From Haberlea rhodopensis (lineage: Eukaryota; Streptophyta; Magnoliopsida; Lamiales; Gesneriaceae), in contig CAJQUN010001063.1 in the NCBI GenBank assembly GCA_907163345.1, positions 51,134-115,133 of the forward strand: a stretch of 64,000 nucleotides of DNA. Direction: 5' to 3'. A model generated the notes under the pieces. The model ran no database searches. It saw only the letters and a list, made by a program, of their open reading frames with translations, and had not been told where the DNA came from. Positions 10,932-23,293 of this stretch are shown piece after piece (the first letter of the stretch is position 1; each line of letters starts with the position of its first letter). The position numbers were made by a program, and so were the translations under genes.

Positions 10932-13900
10932 ATGTTATCCACTGAAGCTCCTCCACCAGATCTCCCATGTCCTTGTTTTATCTCACAACATAAAAGTGAT
11001 AGCAGTAATATTTTTAGTATTGATGAGAGGGATTCTGATAATAATCAGCTACAGCTTGATTTAGGTCTGTTCAAGTCAGACCTTGATGACAACAACAACA
11101 ACCCACTTCCCAAGTTCTCCATAAGGTAACAACTTTACCTTAATTATCTATAGTAATTCTTACTTTTGATTGTTTTGTCTTGATTCAAGTAAAATTTTTG
11201 TCTGATTTGGTTCATCCCATCATGTTTTTTCCTCAAGATCCACAATTATCTCTTCACCTTGTTTTCATTTTATTTATTTGAGATTTTTCTAATCTTGGAT
11301 TAAATGACCTTGTTTATTAGCAGGTCGTGGTGTAGCTGATCTTCCTTGTGTTAATAAAGTTGTAATTTTTTCTAATCTTTTGGATGACCTCCATTGGATA
11401 GTCAATATTGACTACCTATTCTTATGAAATCAGTTTCTTTGGTCATTTTATGCGCCCATGTGTGTGGAATATTGAAAAATCGATCTGCTTGAGTTCATCA
11501 AATTTGTTTCAATTTCTTTTTTCTTTTCTTTTTTGTTTTTTGCCAAGAGCTGTGGGTTATTTTTCTTGGGGCATTCACAATGATCTTGAGGTACAATTTT
11601 TTGAATATGTTTTTTCTACTTTATTGAAAATCATGGCATAAATTTCTTTAAATTCGGCATGTATTTTTTGTATGATAAATTATTTAGGGAAACCACTTAT
11701 CTTTCTTGCAGGGATTATGTTTCGAGTGCACGGAGAAAAGATTTAAAAACTAGTTGGCCATTTTCTCAGAAGAATTTGCAACTTTGCCTTAATCGTGGCG
11801 TGACTGATGTGTTGCCACCTTTTCAGTCTCTTAATATTGTGAGAAATCCATCACGCATGAAATGTGTTGATGTGAAGCTTCCCACATTGAGCGATAAGAT
11901 TTTGTCAAGTGGATTTCAGGAAGAAAAAGAATTTAAATCTACCCGTCATTCTTACTCGAATATAAATTCCGTTCCACTGATTAAAGCTCCTTGTTCGGAA
12001 CCAGAAGATGTGAGTTATCCGAGATCTTCTGTGGAAAAGCCTGAATCTTCCGCTCCAGCATCCAGAAAGGTCGAAAAAAGTACTGAGAACTCCGTTAAGA
12101 ATTGTAAAGTGATTGTGAACTTGAGCAAAATTGCTGAACCGCTGTCAATCGAACATTCCGAATCTATGGCTTCAAAAGTGTGCCCGGTGTGCAAGACTTT
12201 TTCGTCTTCCTCTAACACCACTCTGAATGCCCACATTGATCAGTGTCTTTCAGGGGTCTCAACAATGGACTGGACATCAAATTCAGTGAGTAAGCATAGA
12301 ATAAAGCCAAGAAAAACGAGATTGATTGTGGACATCTATGCAACAGCCCTACACTGTACATTGGAGGACCTTGATAGAAGAAATGGAACAAGCTGGGCAT
12401 CAAACATTTTTTCGACTCAGGATTTGGAGGTTTGTGCTAAAGAGAAGAAGAAGATAGATTCGTCTGGCGATGTGGAAGGCAAAGATAAAGGTGATGTATA
12501 TGTTGACTCAAGCGGCACAAAATTTCTTAGTTTATCAAAGTGCTGTGATCTCCCGTTTAATTCAAATTGTAAAGATGATTTTGGAACAAGGAAGCTCGTC
12601 AGAATGAATAAAGAACGTAAATTTCCTTCAAGAAAGAAGAGAAAAGTTCTTGTCAAGAGACACAAGTCACTGAAGCATTCTCATTATAGACGAGCAAGTT
12701 CCTCTCCCGGGCCTAGTCAATGTCCTGAGGTAGGCTGCATACTTTCATCTTGCACTTTAATTTTGTTTTATGATACAATATGAATAATATTCCGAAGTAT
12801 AAGTCTGTGGTTTGCACTTTTTTTTTTTGAAGAAACACGCCATTGATTGTCGCAACATTTTGAGATAGAGAAATTGCTTCTATTTACTTTCAAACAAGTG
12901 TTTATTTAGTCATTAATTATTTTTATATGCTGCTAATGAATTTTATTAACTCCGTTCAGATTTTGAAAATTTTTGTTAGACGTCGGGGCTTTCTTCAAGT
13001 ATTAAAATCTTCTCTCCCCATATAATACTTTAAATGGTTGAAATTCCACCCTATCAAAACATGAAATTGGTTTATTTACAGGTTAACAATGTTGAACAAA
13101 AGAAGCTGTTTCATGAAGATGGTTCTGAGGAAGAATTTACAACACAGTCTGTCAAAGCCTATGACCAGTTGAAATCCGATGAGATAGGAATGGTAAAGCA
13201 GTGGGTAGTAGGCTCAAAGCGTACTGGTTTCAGAAAAATCAGTCATGAACATGAATATCAGCGTCCGGATAAAACCATAAAGAACTTGACAGTGAAAGAT
13301 AGTCTTTCATCACGTGGAGATTCATACATGATGGGAACAAGTGACTCAAATTCCCCGATTTTCTCTGATGAAAGTCCTCTTGTACCATCTGAATGCAAAA
13401 GAAAGGAAAACTTGCAGTATACTTCTCATAATGAAAGCACCAAGCAGCCTTCTTTGCGAAAGAGGGCTGGATTGTCCATGATGATATCTCGAGACTCTCA
13501 TGGTAAGAGTAACCATCTCGCGCTGCATAAGTGCATTATTAAACAGTCAAGAAAAGATAGCCCCTTGCTTCACAACCACCGTACAGACCCTCTGAGTGGT
13601 ACAGAGAATCTGGACTTTTCTCTAAGTAACAAAAGAAATGAGATAAATACCAATACGGCTTTAAATACTGAATGTTCTTTTAGCAATTCAAGAATGTCCC
13701 ACCAACATGCATTCTCATGTGGAGGCAAGGATTTAGCATATTCGAGGCAACCACCCTTAAACCATGTAATTTCACCTGGACATAAGAAGAAGTCATCTTC
13801 GAGGAAGAAGTTGTCTGCCACTCATGCATCTGTTCACGAATCAAAGGACTTTTCAAGGAGCAGGCATCTTAACTTCAAGAAGCCTAGGCTACATTTCAGA

Positions 13901-16048
13901 TCGGACTCAGACGATGAGGCAGTAGTGCCACGATATGCAATTTGTAGACGAGATAATCAGGTAGAAAGACTGACTGTAAATGCAGCTCAAATGGAAAAAA
14001 CTTCTGTTCAGCCATCCATGGAGCCAGCTAGGGTTTTGAAAATTCGAAAGAAGGGGATATTCTTGAACTCTGGTAAAGAGGTAGACATTGCTTCAATGAG
14101 CTCTGAGATATCACCTGAATCGGATAGTCATGGTGCTAGAAAGAATATTGATTCTTTTATGGGTGGCGGTGTTCCTGCAAGTACATCGAATGCCTTAGAT
14201 GTTGTTAAAGAGGCTGAAATCCAAGATGAATTTGTTTGTGAGTTGATTTCTGAAAGAGCCGATGGTGAAGCTTTTATAGCCTTCAGCAAATCTTTGGATT
14301 CTTCATGCAATGAGCTTGCTGGTCCATCGGACATCAAGTGTCTTTCACAAGGTTATATAGAAAGGTACAACAAGCAATCTCCGGCTGAACTATTTTTGGG
14401 TGGTGAACCAGAGATGTTTTATGCAGACAAAGTTGCCGAAATTATGACTAGTTCCGATTCTCCGATGGTGGGTGAAATGGATGCTAATGAAGGACAAGGA
14501 AATTACTTTGTTGATGTGGATCCAATACCCATACCTGGACCGCCTGGCTCATTTTTGCCGAGTCCAGGGCGCATGATCTCAGAAGAACTTCAAGGAAATT
14601 CATCGTTAACCACCTGCAGGATTCAATCTTCTGAAGACAAACATGAACTGATGGATGTGGATTCGTCAGATTCTCCCATTTCTTCTGCCTCAATGGTATC
14701 TGAATCCGATGCTGGAAGATCTGATTCAGTATCAGTCAAAAACTTGTCGGAGGTTTCAGATGGTATTCGACACCAGTGTCGATGTAACATCTCCGAAGAT
14801 AGGGTTGTTGAAAGTTCCAATCTTTCTGAACTGGCCAGTCGTGTGGCAGGAAAGCCCAATTTTGATGAATCAAGGGCCGACTTGATGTTAACTGTAATGA
14901 ATCCTCACATATCCAAGAACAGTCAACCATGTTGTTGCTCTAGGAAAGAAGGTGCTTTTCTAAACGATTATTTTGATTGTCAAGAGTCGCAGCTTTTACG
15001 GCGAAGGAGTGTTGCTTCTCTTGCACTTCATTCCCAGGAAAAGCATATTGGTGGCGATCCGAGTGAAACAGCCCACAAGTTTAATGTGAGGTCACAAACA
15101 CCACCTGGGAAAGTGCCAACTCCCGAAGCTGAAAAATGCATATCAAATTCACAGATGGGGTATGCTCCTATGGTAGTTTCTCAGAATTCTGAGACCAAAT
15201 TTCCAACTTGTGGTGACTGCGAGTCTCCTAGTCCATCGACTACTAATCCTGTACTCAGGCTGATGGGAAAGAACTTGATGGTGGTGAACAAGGACGAAGC
15301 ATCGTCTCCTCAAAGGAGGCAAACCCATTTAAGTATGGCGAAAGACAGCTATCCTAGTATGCTGTCAATTGTTGATAATGGGTTCACAACTGTCAGGTTT
15401 CCGAGTGAGTACTATTCCATTCATCAAACTTTGTCTCAAGTTCCTTCCATGTTTGACCATATGCAACCCAACACGCTGGCACAACATTTAGATGCAAGTT
15501 CATCAAATTGTTTCGAGAACACTGCTAAGATAATGATTCAAGGATCAGCCCCCCATCCATCAGAATTCATGCTCTCAAGTAAGAGCTTCGGTGTAAGTCT
15601 TGCATCCTCCTTCGAAAGTCATGAGTTTCCCAGCGGGAGTAATCTGACTTCTGAATTTGGATCCAATATTGGACTCGATACCACCATAACATATGGTATT
15701 GAGAAAGTTCAAACTCATGGGCACCAACTAATCCGGTCCACAGACTTTTCTGGTTCCAGAAACAAGGAAATACTTGTCATCAATGAATCACCGAAAAGCG
15801 AACGTGGGCTAGCTGTTAAAACACCACATGGCATGGTGAATATAGAAATGAGGGGATCTACAGTTGGGATTTCTGCCCCAGTGGTATTTGGGCATGACTC
15901 AAGACATGTGAATCCAGCTTTCTATAATAATCAGACGCGGGGATATCCTGTCTACAATGGCTCTCAAGCTTTTTACGCCGCCAATATTCAAGTTCCATCT
16001 TCTATGGGAATCACTAAAGCAAATTCAGTTCAATGGAATTGCACATGA
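10932..16048 (+). CDS. HAP8: HAPLESS8-like large nuclear protein with C2HC zinc finger
   Basis: Three exons, 10932-11125, 11712-12729 and 13082-16048, join in frame across introns with AG/GTAACA...GCAG and AG/GTAGGC...ACAG borders, giving about 1392 residues. The ATG at 10932 is chosen because MLSTEAPPPDLPCPC begins the conserved start; upstream in-frame sequence has only GTG. Exon 2 contains a conserved SSARRKD...WPFSQKNLQLCL block and a UBZ-like finger (Cys222, Cys225, His239, Cys243). A strongly basic stretch, PSRKKRKVLVKRHK, near the end of exon 2 looks like a nuclear localisation signal. Exon 3 is long, Ser-rich and low in predicted structure. In Arabidopsis the family includes HAPLESS8, known from pollen-transmission mutants; the biochemical role is unknown. 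The reading frame is intact. The family assignment is from recall of conserved blocks, not a search. Confidence 0.7.
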
Positions 16049-17227
16049 GAAGGTTCAGCCATACTGGATCCAAATTCTCTAATAGCTTCTTCTCCAGATA
16101 CGGGTCATCCAAGGTCTTCACTGTATTTTACTCCTGGCTTTTCATAATCAATTAGCTTTACTTGACAGGACCATTTACTCGCAGCTCATGCATGGCTTTG
16201 GGTGAAATTTCTTGGAACGTATAATATTGAAGCATGCACGTTAGTATCTGGTTGACTGCTTAAACATCAATGGCAATAGTTTATTCAAACGACGTGAACA
16301 GAATCTAGCGAAGGAGAATCAGCGTATGTATGGTAATGTATGAGTTTCAACTCTGGTATTTATTAGCTTTGCTTGTTTTATACTATATAAAGCGTCTGAA
16401 AAGTCCGGTAGGTTTAAAGCAGTTTTGAAGCTAAAAGCTTCCTGGAGGCTTTAATATATATGCAAGACAACTCTTCGAATAAGTGCCACCCCGAGAAAAC
16501 TTGGTTGTTCTTTCTACATCTTTTTATTCAGCATTTCTTCCTCATTGCATGCTTATTCGAGTAAGTGTACATTGGTTCATTTAAATCCTAGAAGCACCAA
16601 AATAAGCTCAGAATTGGAAAGGGAGTTTCACGTTAATACTTGGTTGTGCATAAATTATCAAGTCAATATTCAGTTAACCATAGCTCGTAAAAATAGCTTA
16701 AATCAGTTTTACTGAGGACAACATATATTCAGAAGCAGTGTGTCACACACATTTACTTTACTGACAAAAACCCATTATGTCATGTAAGAATTAAAAGGTG
16801 AGCATTCATGTATTGAAACCTCTGCAACAACATTAGTCCACATGCTTTTTTTTCCACCTACATTACAAGATGTGTGTGTGTGTTGTATGCGTGGGTAAGA
16901 GATTCGAGAGTTTTGGTTCAGGGATGAAAAGGAAAGGATGCTGCATGAAATATAGCCGTTGCGAGGAGTTAATAGGGTGCGTGCTGTAACTTACCGATGT
17001 GATGCATCATCCATGTGTGTGTGTGTAGAGCGTGTGAAGGAAAAAGAGATTCATAAAAAGACAATGCAGGCAATATGCACGTTTTGGTCGCCACTAGCTT
17101 TTGTCGTGATTATATCTGTAAGGATGCAATCATTTTTTTCTCTCTTTTATCTTTACATAAAGCAAAAGGTTTGGTGGGTATTTTGAATTAATCTTATCTA
17201 AGCTAATACTTTGATGTTTGTCTACCA
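16049..17227. other. 3' flank of the HAP8-like gene and intergenic DNA
   Basis: The first few hundred bases are probably 3' UTR. Short GT repeats lie near 16870-16885 and 17010-17025. No other gene is recognised. Confidence 0.5.
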
Positions 17228-17540
17228 AATTATAGGATCAAACGCTTGCCCTTTTTTTATAAAAAAATTATAGTTTATGGTAATTGTGCAACTCAAATCG
17301 TTTTAACCGTACAGTAGCATAAACACTACGCTTTGATCGTTCTCCCAGGTAATTGTTGCACCACAACAATCTCCATACTAATAATTGTACTATCTTGCAA
17401 CTCATGGGAATTGAACACGCGTCATTGGCTTTGATATCAATGGGAGGATCAAGTGCTTCCCGCTTTACCGAAAGCAATAGCTGGTGGTAATGGTGCAACT
17501 CAAATATTTTAAATCGTGCATCAGTATAAGTACCATATTT
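17228..17540 (-). mobile_element. Decayed TRIM, same family as 1844-2353
   Basis: The first LTR (about 17228-17368) starts with a relic of TTAGGATCAAnCGCTT and ends CACAACA. An internal stretch of about 70 bp follows and ends with TTGATATCAA (minus-strand relic of TGGTATCAGAG). The second LTR starts at about 17441 with GGAGGATCAAGTGCTT and fades after about 17540. Words shared with the first LTR (gtgcaactcaaat, followed by ttttaa) confirm the direct repeat. Ends are approximate and no target duplication was found. Confidence 0.65.
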
Positions 17541-17836
17541 CGAACGCTAAACTTTTTTATTTGTTTTGTTGGAGACACTCGTGTTTTGATGTTCCATGCA
17601 CTTGCAATAAAAAAAACTATAATTTCATGATATTAGACATTTTTATTATCGGCCATATTTGACGGCTTTAAAGCAACATATATAAGCTGAAACATTATAG
17701 TTAAATTATATAAGGGAAAATTTCGGCCTGATACTGTTAAGTAAAAGATTTTTCGGCCCATTCACAAAAAAAAGTTCTTTTAACTAAGTCTATTTTTTAT
17801 TATAATGACCAAACTAACCCCACTTATGAAAACACT

Positions 17837-18200
17837 ATGTACCGTATAAGAAATTTTTACATGTACCATATAAGTAAATTTTACATGCACCCCATGACTC
17901 AATTTTACATGCACCGCGTGAGTAATTTTACATGCATCGCGTGAGTAATTTTTACATGCACTACGTGAGTAATTTTTACATGCACCGTATGAGTAATTTT
18001 TACATGCACCGCATGACTCATTTTATATGCACCACATGAGTAACTTTTTACATGCACCGCATGACTCAATTTTACATGCATCGCAGGAGTAATTTTTACA
18101 TGCATCATATGACTCAATTTTACATGCCTTGAATGAGTAAATTTTTACATGCACCGCATGCTTAATTTTTTGCATGCACCGCATGAGTAAATTTTATATT
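17837..18200. repeat. Minisatellite of about fifteen 22-24-bp units
   Basis: The unit is roughly TTTTTACATGCACCGCATGAGTAA. Some units have TGACTCA in place of TGAGTAA. Divergence among units is modest. CATGCA (the RY-element core) recurs about eleven times. The array opens short artificial frames on the minus strand (a repeating Met-His-Val-Lys pattern) that should not be taken as a gene. Confidence 0.9.
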
Positions 18201-18985
18201 TACACGCTAGATACAAGCTGTAAATTATGCACCGCTATAAACAAATTTTACATTAGAATGTAATATATTATGCTTGTCCCAAGAAGATCGCATATGTGAG
18301 TAAGGAAGAGCGATTTTACGATAATCAAACCACAGGAATCTAGCACACCTTACGAAGACGGACATAATTTAAAGCTTCTTGTTCATGTCCACAAGTTTTC
18401 TAGAGAAACCAGGCAGTTAAAGTTGCACTATAGATTTGTCTGGCATCAATACATGAAAACAGCAAGTCAACAGAGTTACCAACAAGAAAAGTTTGTATAA
18501 TAAGTTTCATCTCAAAATCAAACAAAATAAAGGCAAAAACTTTGCAAGAAATGACCAATTTTGCTCTCTACAGAAACCTAAGAAAACAGATTTCACTTCT
18601 TCTCACCACCTCCAGCAGCCCTTCACAGATCCAGGAAATATTTAAGCGAAAGGAAGAATGAAGCACAGCATTATCTATATCCAACAAATACATAACCGCA
18701 AGTTCTGACATGTAGAAATATATAACTCAAACTCGGAATATGATTACGAATAAAATTAGACACACCGCTAGATACAAGCTGCATGTATCACATACATCAT
18801 ATTATATTAGTCTAGCGGTACATATAATTTATATACCACAAGTGGTTATATTATTTTGGGATCGAAACGACAGAACGAAAAACAGCTTCGGGTACATTTG
18901 CAGCTTATTCTACATCACAAAAATCCGAAAATATAACGAGAAAGCACAGTGAAAAACAGCATATATTCAAAAGGGTTCCATTAGC
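18201..18985. other. Upstream region of the DUF4408 gene
   Basis: No complete gene is seen. The DUF4408 promoter and 5' leader should lie in its right half. Confidence 0.45.
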
Positions 18986-19435
18986 ATGTCGATTTTATTG
19001 TCGAAATTGTTCTTGATTTCAGCTGGAGTTGTTTCGTTGGTTATGGGATTCAAATTCTATGTTCCGTTCACAGTCAACGAAATCCCGGTGGGATGGTCCA
19101 TTATTATGTCTTGGTTGCAGCCGCCATATTTGTACGTTATCATCAACTCTATAATCTTCATAATCATCGTTTCATCGCGCTTCCACTGGAGTCCATCTGA
19201 GCCGTCAGTTCGATCTGAGCATTTGATTTCAGTCAAAACTCCTCCACCATCGTTTTGTGAGTCACTGTCAGGTCAACCGGAGATTGCATCTGTAATTGAG
19301 GAATCCATGGCGGCTGCGGCGGCGGCGCTTCATGAATGTGAAGTTGAAGTAAAACGTGTGGTTGTGAACGGCTCAAAAGTCGTTTTTGAGACTGAAGAAG
19401 CTGTGGCAGAAGCTAATGACGTATTTGTTGATTAA
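18986..19435 (+). CDS. Small DUF4408-type membrane protein
   Basis: A single uninterrupted frame of 149 residues. Two hydrophobic segments (about residues 4-22 and 48-63) flank a WSIIMSWLQPPYLYVIIN block, the signature of the plant DUF4408 family. A Ser/Pro linker and an acidic, Ala-rich C-terminus follow. Many relatives also end in a short DUF761 motif; I do not see one, so this may be a shortened member. The function of the family is not established. The protein is probably an integral membrane protein. The ATG at 18986 is the first in frame and directly precedes the first hydrophobic segment. Confidence 0.75.
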   Translation: MSILLSKLFLISAGVVSLVMGFKFYVPFTVNEIPVGWSIIMSWLQPPYLYVIINSIIFIIIVSSRFHWSPSEPSVRSEHLISVKTPPPSFCESLSGQPEIASVIEESMAAAAAALHECEVEVKRVVVNGSKVVFETEEAVAEANDVFVD

Positions 19436-20207
19436 AATGGATATTTTATTCGTAATTAATGGATTAATTAGATTATAATTTCATAAAATAAAATTATTTG
19501 AAATAACTTTTATAAAAGATGTATTTAATTGAAAGAAGAATTTTTTAGGAGTTTTAGTTGAAAAATGTTTTAAAAAGTGATACATTTATGTAATTTCCTC
19601 GTTATATAATTAAATGCCGAGAAAAAGAGCATTTTGGTCATTTTATTACATAGTTTTTAATATTGTATTTGGATGAATTGATTTATAATTTAAGAAAATT
19701 ATTTGATGCATTAGTTTTAAATAACTCTATTTTATCATGATTTGACATCCATTACATTTATTTATAAAGTAAGAAATGGGCGACATAACTAAGATAATTT
19801 ATCTATTTGAAATGAATACTTGTGTGAATGAATAATATTTACAAACTTCATATTAATTAAATTAATTTCATAATTCGTTATTAATTTCGAAATAGTTAAT
19901 TTGACTGATAAAGAGAGTGCAATTTGCTGTTTCATGCATTTCCCTTGCTAATTATTTTATTAATTAAAACAATTTTTGTAATGTATACCAAAAGACGAGT
20001 TACCTTTTTTTTTTCCTGAAGGATAACACAATTTTATTTCATCAGAAGCAAATCAATTTCAAATTGCGTAAAACATAGCTCAAACAACAACAATAGAATT
20101 AGGTCATTGGGGATTAACATATGCTATCTTTGCAAGATGATGGACATCTTCGTTTTATTCTCTTTGCATGCCAATTGACCTACTTGACATCCACCATACC
20201 TAATACC
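19436..20207. other. Intergenic AT-rich DNA
   Basis: Probable 3' flank of the DUF4408 gene, then AT-rich sequence. The 8-bp target duplication of the next MITE begins at 20200. Confidence 0.5.
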
Positions 20208-20420
20208 AGAGGCGGAGGCACTTGTTATATGGGTGGGGCTATTGCTATAGCCTCACCCACATTTTTTTCAAAAAAAAAAATTTGCATTACTTAGGAAAAA
20301 TATTTAGTGTTACTTTTGGAAAATTTATGTTTTAAGTCCGCCCTTTAAACTGCTATAGTCCATTAATACTACACTTATCTCGACCAACCTCAAGTAAATT
20401 TGCACCATGCCTCCCCCCGT
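20208..20420. mobile_element. hAT-like MITE with 8-bp target duplication
   Basis: A 213-bp element is flanked by CTAATACC on both sides (20200-20207 and 20421-20428), the 8-bp duplication typical of hAT elements. Its ends are imperfect inverted repeats: AGAGGCGGAGGCA on the left and ACGGGGGGAGGCA read inward from the right. There is no coding capacity, so movement would have needed a transposase from elsewhere. Confidence 0.8.
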
Positions 20421-20428
20421 CTAATACC

Positions 20429-21208
20429 TTCATCCAACCATATAAGTCAATTTAGTTACAACGTAGGAATGAAGGCACTGCATTCAAATTCTTTTAATAT
20501 ATATATTATGTAAATTGAATCTTTCAATATCAACTCTTATATTTTCTTAATTCATTGGCTTATAATTCTGTAAAATCTAAATCAGTATTTAATCTAATTA
20601 GCTCACTCTAACTGTCTTGAGCCTTTATTATTAGATTTCGTTTTTTGCTGTCAAAGTTAATTTTATTATTCTTTTTGCTATTATTTTCATTATAATCATC
20701 CAAAATAATAATATTATTACAGTTATAATCATGAAAAAATTCACATTTTGTGGAACAATAATTTCCCGTGTGGCCATGCAATAAAGTTTGCACCTAAATT
20801 TTGTGTAATTTATCAAAAGTTTTAACTCTTAATAATTTTAATATTTTCAGTATATTGATATATTTTTAATTATAGAATCCAAATTAAATTTTTTTATCAT
20901 CAAGATTCCAGATATATATTTTTTTCCCAGAAAATGAATATTATTATGGTTGGCGACATTAATTAGAAATATAGTCTCCAATTAAACACACTTGCGCATG
21001 CGTTGCATAATTGACTTTTAGTTACATGCATGATTATACCAAAGATTTAATTGCTGGGTAGAGGGACCTTATAAAAAGCTACATAAAGAGATTTTGACAT
21101 TTTAAGATGTAAAGTTAATAAAATTATCATAATAGATTTTAATAATTAAAGTTAATAAAGGATGAGGGGTCCTAAAAAATATATTTTTTAAATATATTAT
21201 ATTAAGAC

Positions 21209-21261
<53 letters not shown>

Positions 21262-21525
21262 ATTTTGTCCATATTTAAATAAAGTACATTTTTGCCACAT
21301 TTGATAAAAATCTATGAATTTTTTCCCCAATATCAAGGTTAGATTCACCCAAATTCGCCCTTGAATGCCAATATCATCATCAGTTCTTTCTCTTTTTTTG
21401 TATTTTTTTTAAATGTGCATTCTTTATGTAGGGTGGGCTTTTAATGTCAATTAACTATTTCTTAGGCAAACTTATATCTTTCATTTCATAAATGAATGTG
21501 GTCCTTAAAAAAACTTTATAAGGGT
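20429..21525. other. Intergenic AT-rich DNA with a long TA run
   Basis: A TA microsatellite covers 21212-21258. No gene is recognised. Confidence 0.55.
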
Positions 21526-22113
21526 TAGTGGTAGTAATGACAACGGGTCGGGTATGGGACGGGTTTGGCCAATCCCAGGACCCACCCCGCTACACATAAA
21601 ACCCGGACCCACCCCGCCCCGCTTAGACCCACGAACCCGGCGGGTTTACCCGCCCCGCCCCGGTTCCATTTTTTTTTTAATTTTTTATTTTTTAAAAAAA
21701 AAATTAGCTAGAAATCAAGTTTGAAACACAAAAGTTGAGTTTTGTGATTAAATTTTATGTTTTCTCTAGTAAATATTTATAATAAGCATTGCAAAAATAT
21801 CTTTAAACTACTAAATATTTATTAATTAGCTCTTATTTCCTTCAAAATGTTCAACTTCTTTAACATGAACACATGAATTTTGATATAAAATTAAATAATA
21901 AAACTTTATTGTTCAATTAAAGAAGTAAAATGTATAATCAATATCATATTTTTTAAAAAAATTAAAAATGTATTGTGGGGCGGGTACGGGGCGGGTTCGG
22001 CCAATCCCAAGACCCGCCTCGCTTCCAAACCCGATTGAAGCAGGTCCAAACCCGCCCCGACGGGGCGGGTTCATTGCGGGTATTAGTTTGGACCCGTCCC
22101 ATTGCCATCCCTA
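21526..22113. mobile_element. GC-ended MITE, probably hAT-related
   Basis: Both ends carry CCCGCCCCG/CGGGGCGGG-rich arms of 100-150 bp around an AT-rich core. The left arm starts TAGTGGTAGTAATGACAACG; the right, read inward, starts TAGGGATGGCAATGGGACGG. The ends align imperfectly as terminal inverted repeats, like hAT-type MITEs starting TAGGGNTGGCAA. No clear target duplication is present (ataagggt versus gttaatgg), so the exact limits are uncertain. Confidence 0.6.
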
Positions 22114-22868
22114 GTTAATGGGCATTGACAATAGTTTAACGGTGCAAAGAAAATAAACCCTAATTTCAATACCCATAAAAGTTGGGAACTTCAACCCATA
22201 AATCAAATTAAATTTGAAAAAAAAAATTGTACATTGAGCTGAAGATTTCAAATGATTGACGTCAGGGTTCGAGCTTTTCTTGGAAAATCAGCTTCAATTA
22301 GTTGCCCATTTCTTTATTTATTAGCAACTTCCGTCATCTTTTGTCACCATTTCAACTTCTTCACTTAAATATTCATATTTTCAAATCTTAAAATCTTACT
22401 GCCATGACTCGAACCCGAATCATCTTAAATAGATACATAAATCTTCACCACCCAGCGGCTCTTCATGCAGTAATTAATATTAGTGCAAACTATAGTTTAA
22501 TGATCAAGAAGCTCTGTTTATCCAAAATCTCATCGTTACAATTTATCATTTTAATACAAATAATTTTATCACGATGTATTAAACATAGACTTCGTCGAGG
22601 ATGAATTCCATCTTTCTAAAATTATATCCGTACCACGTGCACCTTTGGGCCCGTATTTTGTCACCATTGAGGCGTGGGAAGTTTGATCTCCTAATTATGG
22701 GCCTAAACATTCGGCCCAATAGTGAACAATATAAACCTCCTAGCCCACTTTGCAATTTGACTTTAGTCATCGGCTTCCTCTTCTTCCCGTGGCTGATTCT
22801 CCACTTCTTTAGAGAAGACCCAATGTTGATCTCGGATAAAGTCAAATATTCCCGGTGTAACTGTAACA
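22114..22868. other. Intergenic DNA between two MITEs
   Basis: Open frames overlap on both strands around 22580-22880 but resemble no known protein. Confidence 0.5.
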
Positions 22869-22876
22869 CTCTCATC

Positions 22877-23285
22877 TAGGGGTGCTTAATGGCCGGGTCA
22901 ATCTAAACCCGGCCCAAAACTGGACCGGTTAGCCCGGTTCGAAACCAGTCGAAACCGGAACCGGGCTAACCGGTTCCGAACCGGTAAGATACCGGTCCGG
23001 ATCGGTTCTACCATTCCGGAACCGGTATCTTATCAGTTCTGGATTAAACGGATCAGGTTCTGGGTTGAACTGGAACTGGATCCATTTTTTTAAATTTTTT
23101 TAAAAGCTAATATAAGTTAGTTTTTTTGAAAAAAAAAATCAAACAAACCGGTTCCGGGTTGGAATCGGTCCAACCCGAAACTGGATCCGATCCCTTAACG
23201 GATCAGACCGGTTCCGGTATTATCGGATCCGGAATCGGCCTGTTCCAAACCGATCGGGGCCGGATCATTCCGTTAACCACCCCTA
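22877..23285. mobile_element. hAT-like MITE rich in ACCGGTTC, with 8-bp target duplication
   Basis: The 409-bp element has ends TAGGGGTGCTTAATGG (left) and TAGGGGTGGTTAACGG (right, read inward). It is flanked by CTCTCATC (22869-22876) and CTGTCATC (23286-23293), an 8-bp duplication with one mismatch. The interior repeats ACCGGTTCC/GGAACCGG words in both orientations and would fold strongly. There is no coding sequence. Confidence 0.85.
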
Positions 23286-23293
23286 CTGTCATC

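Noticed and set aside
17905..18117. Minus-strand frame reading as a repeating Met-His-Val-Lys protein
   Set aside because: It is only a translation of the minisatellite; there is no start context or domain.
18550..18640. Possible last exon on the minus strand ending in an Ala-Ala-Gly-Gly-Gly-Glu-Lys-Lys-like tail
   Set aside because: No upstream exon could be found, and the match is a short low-complexity tail.
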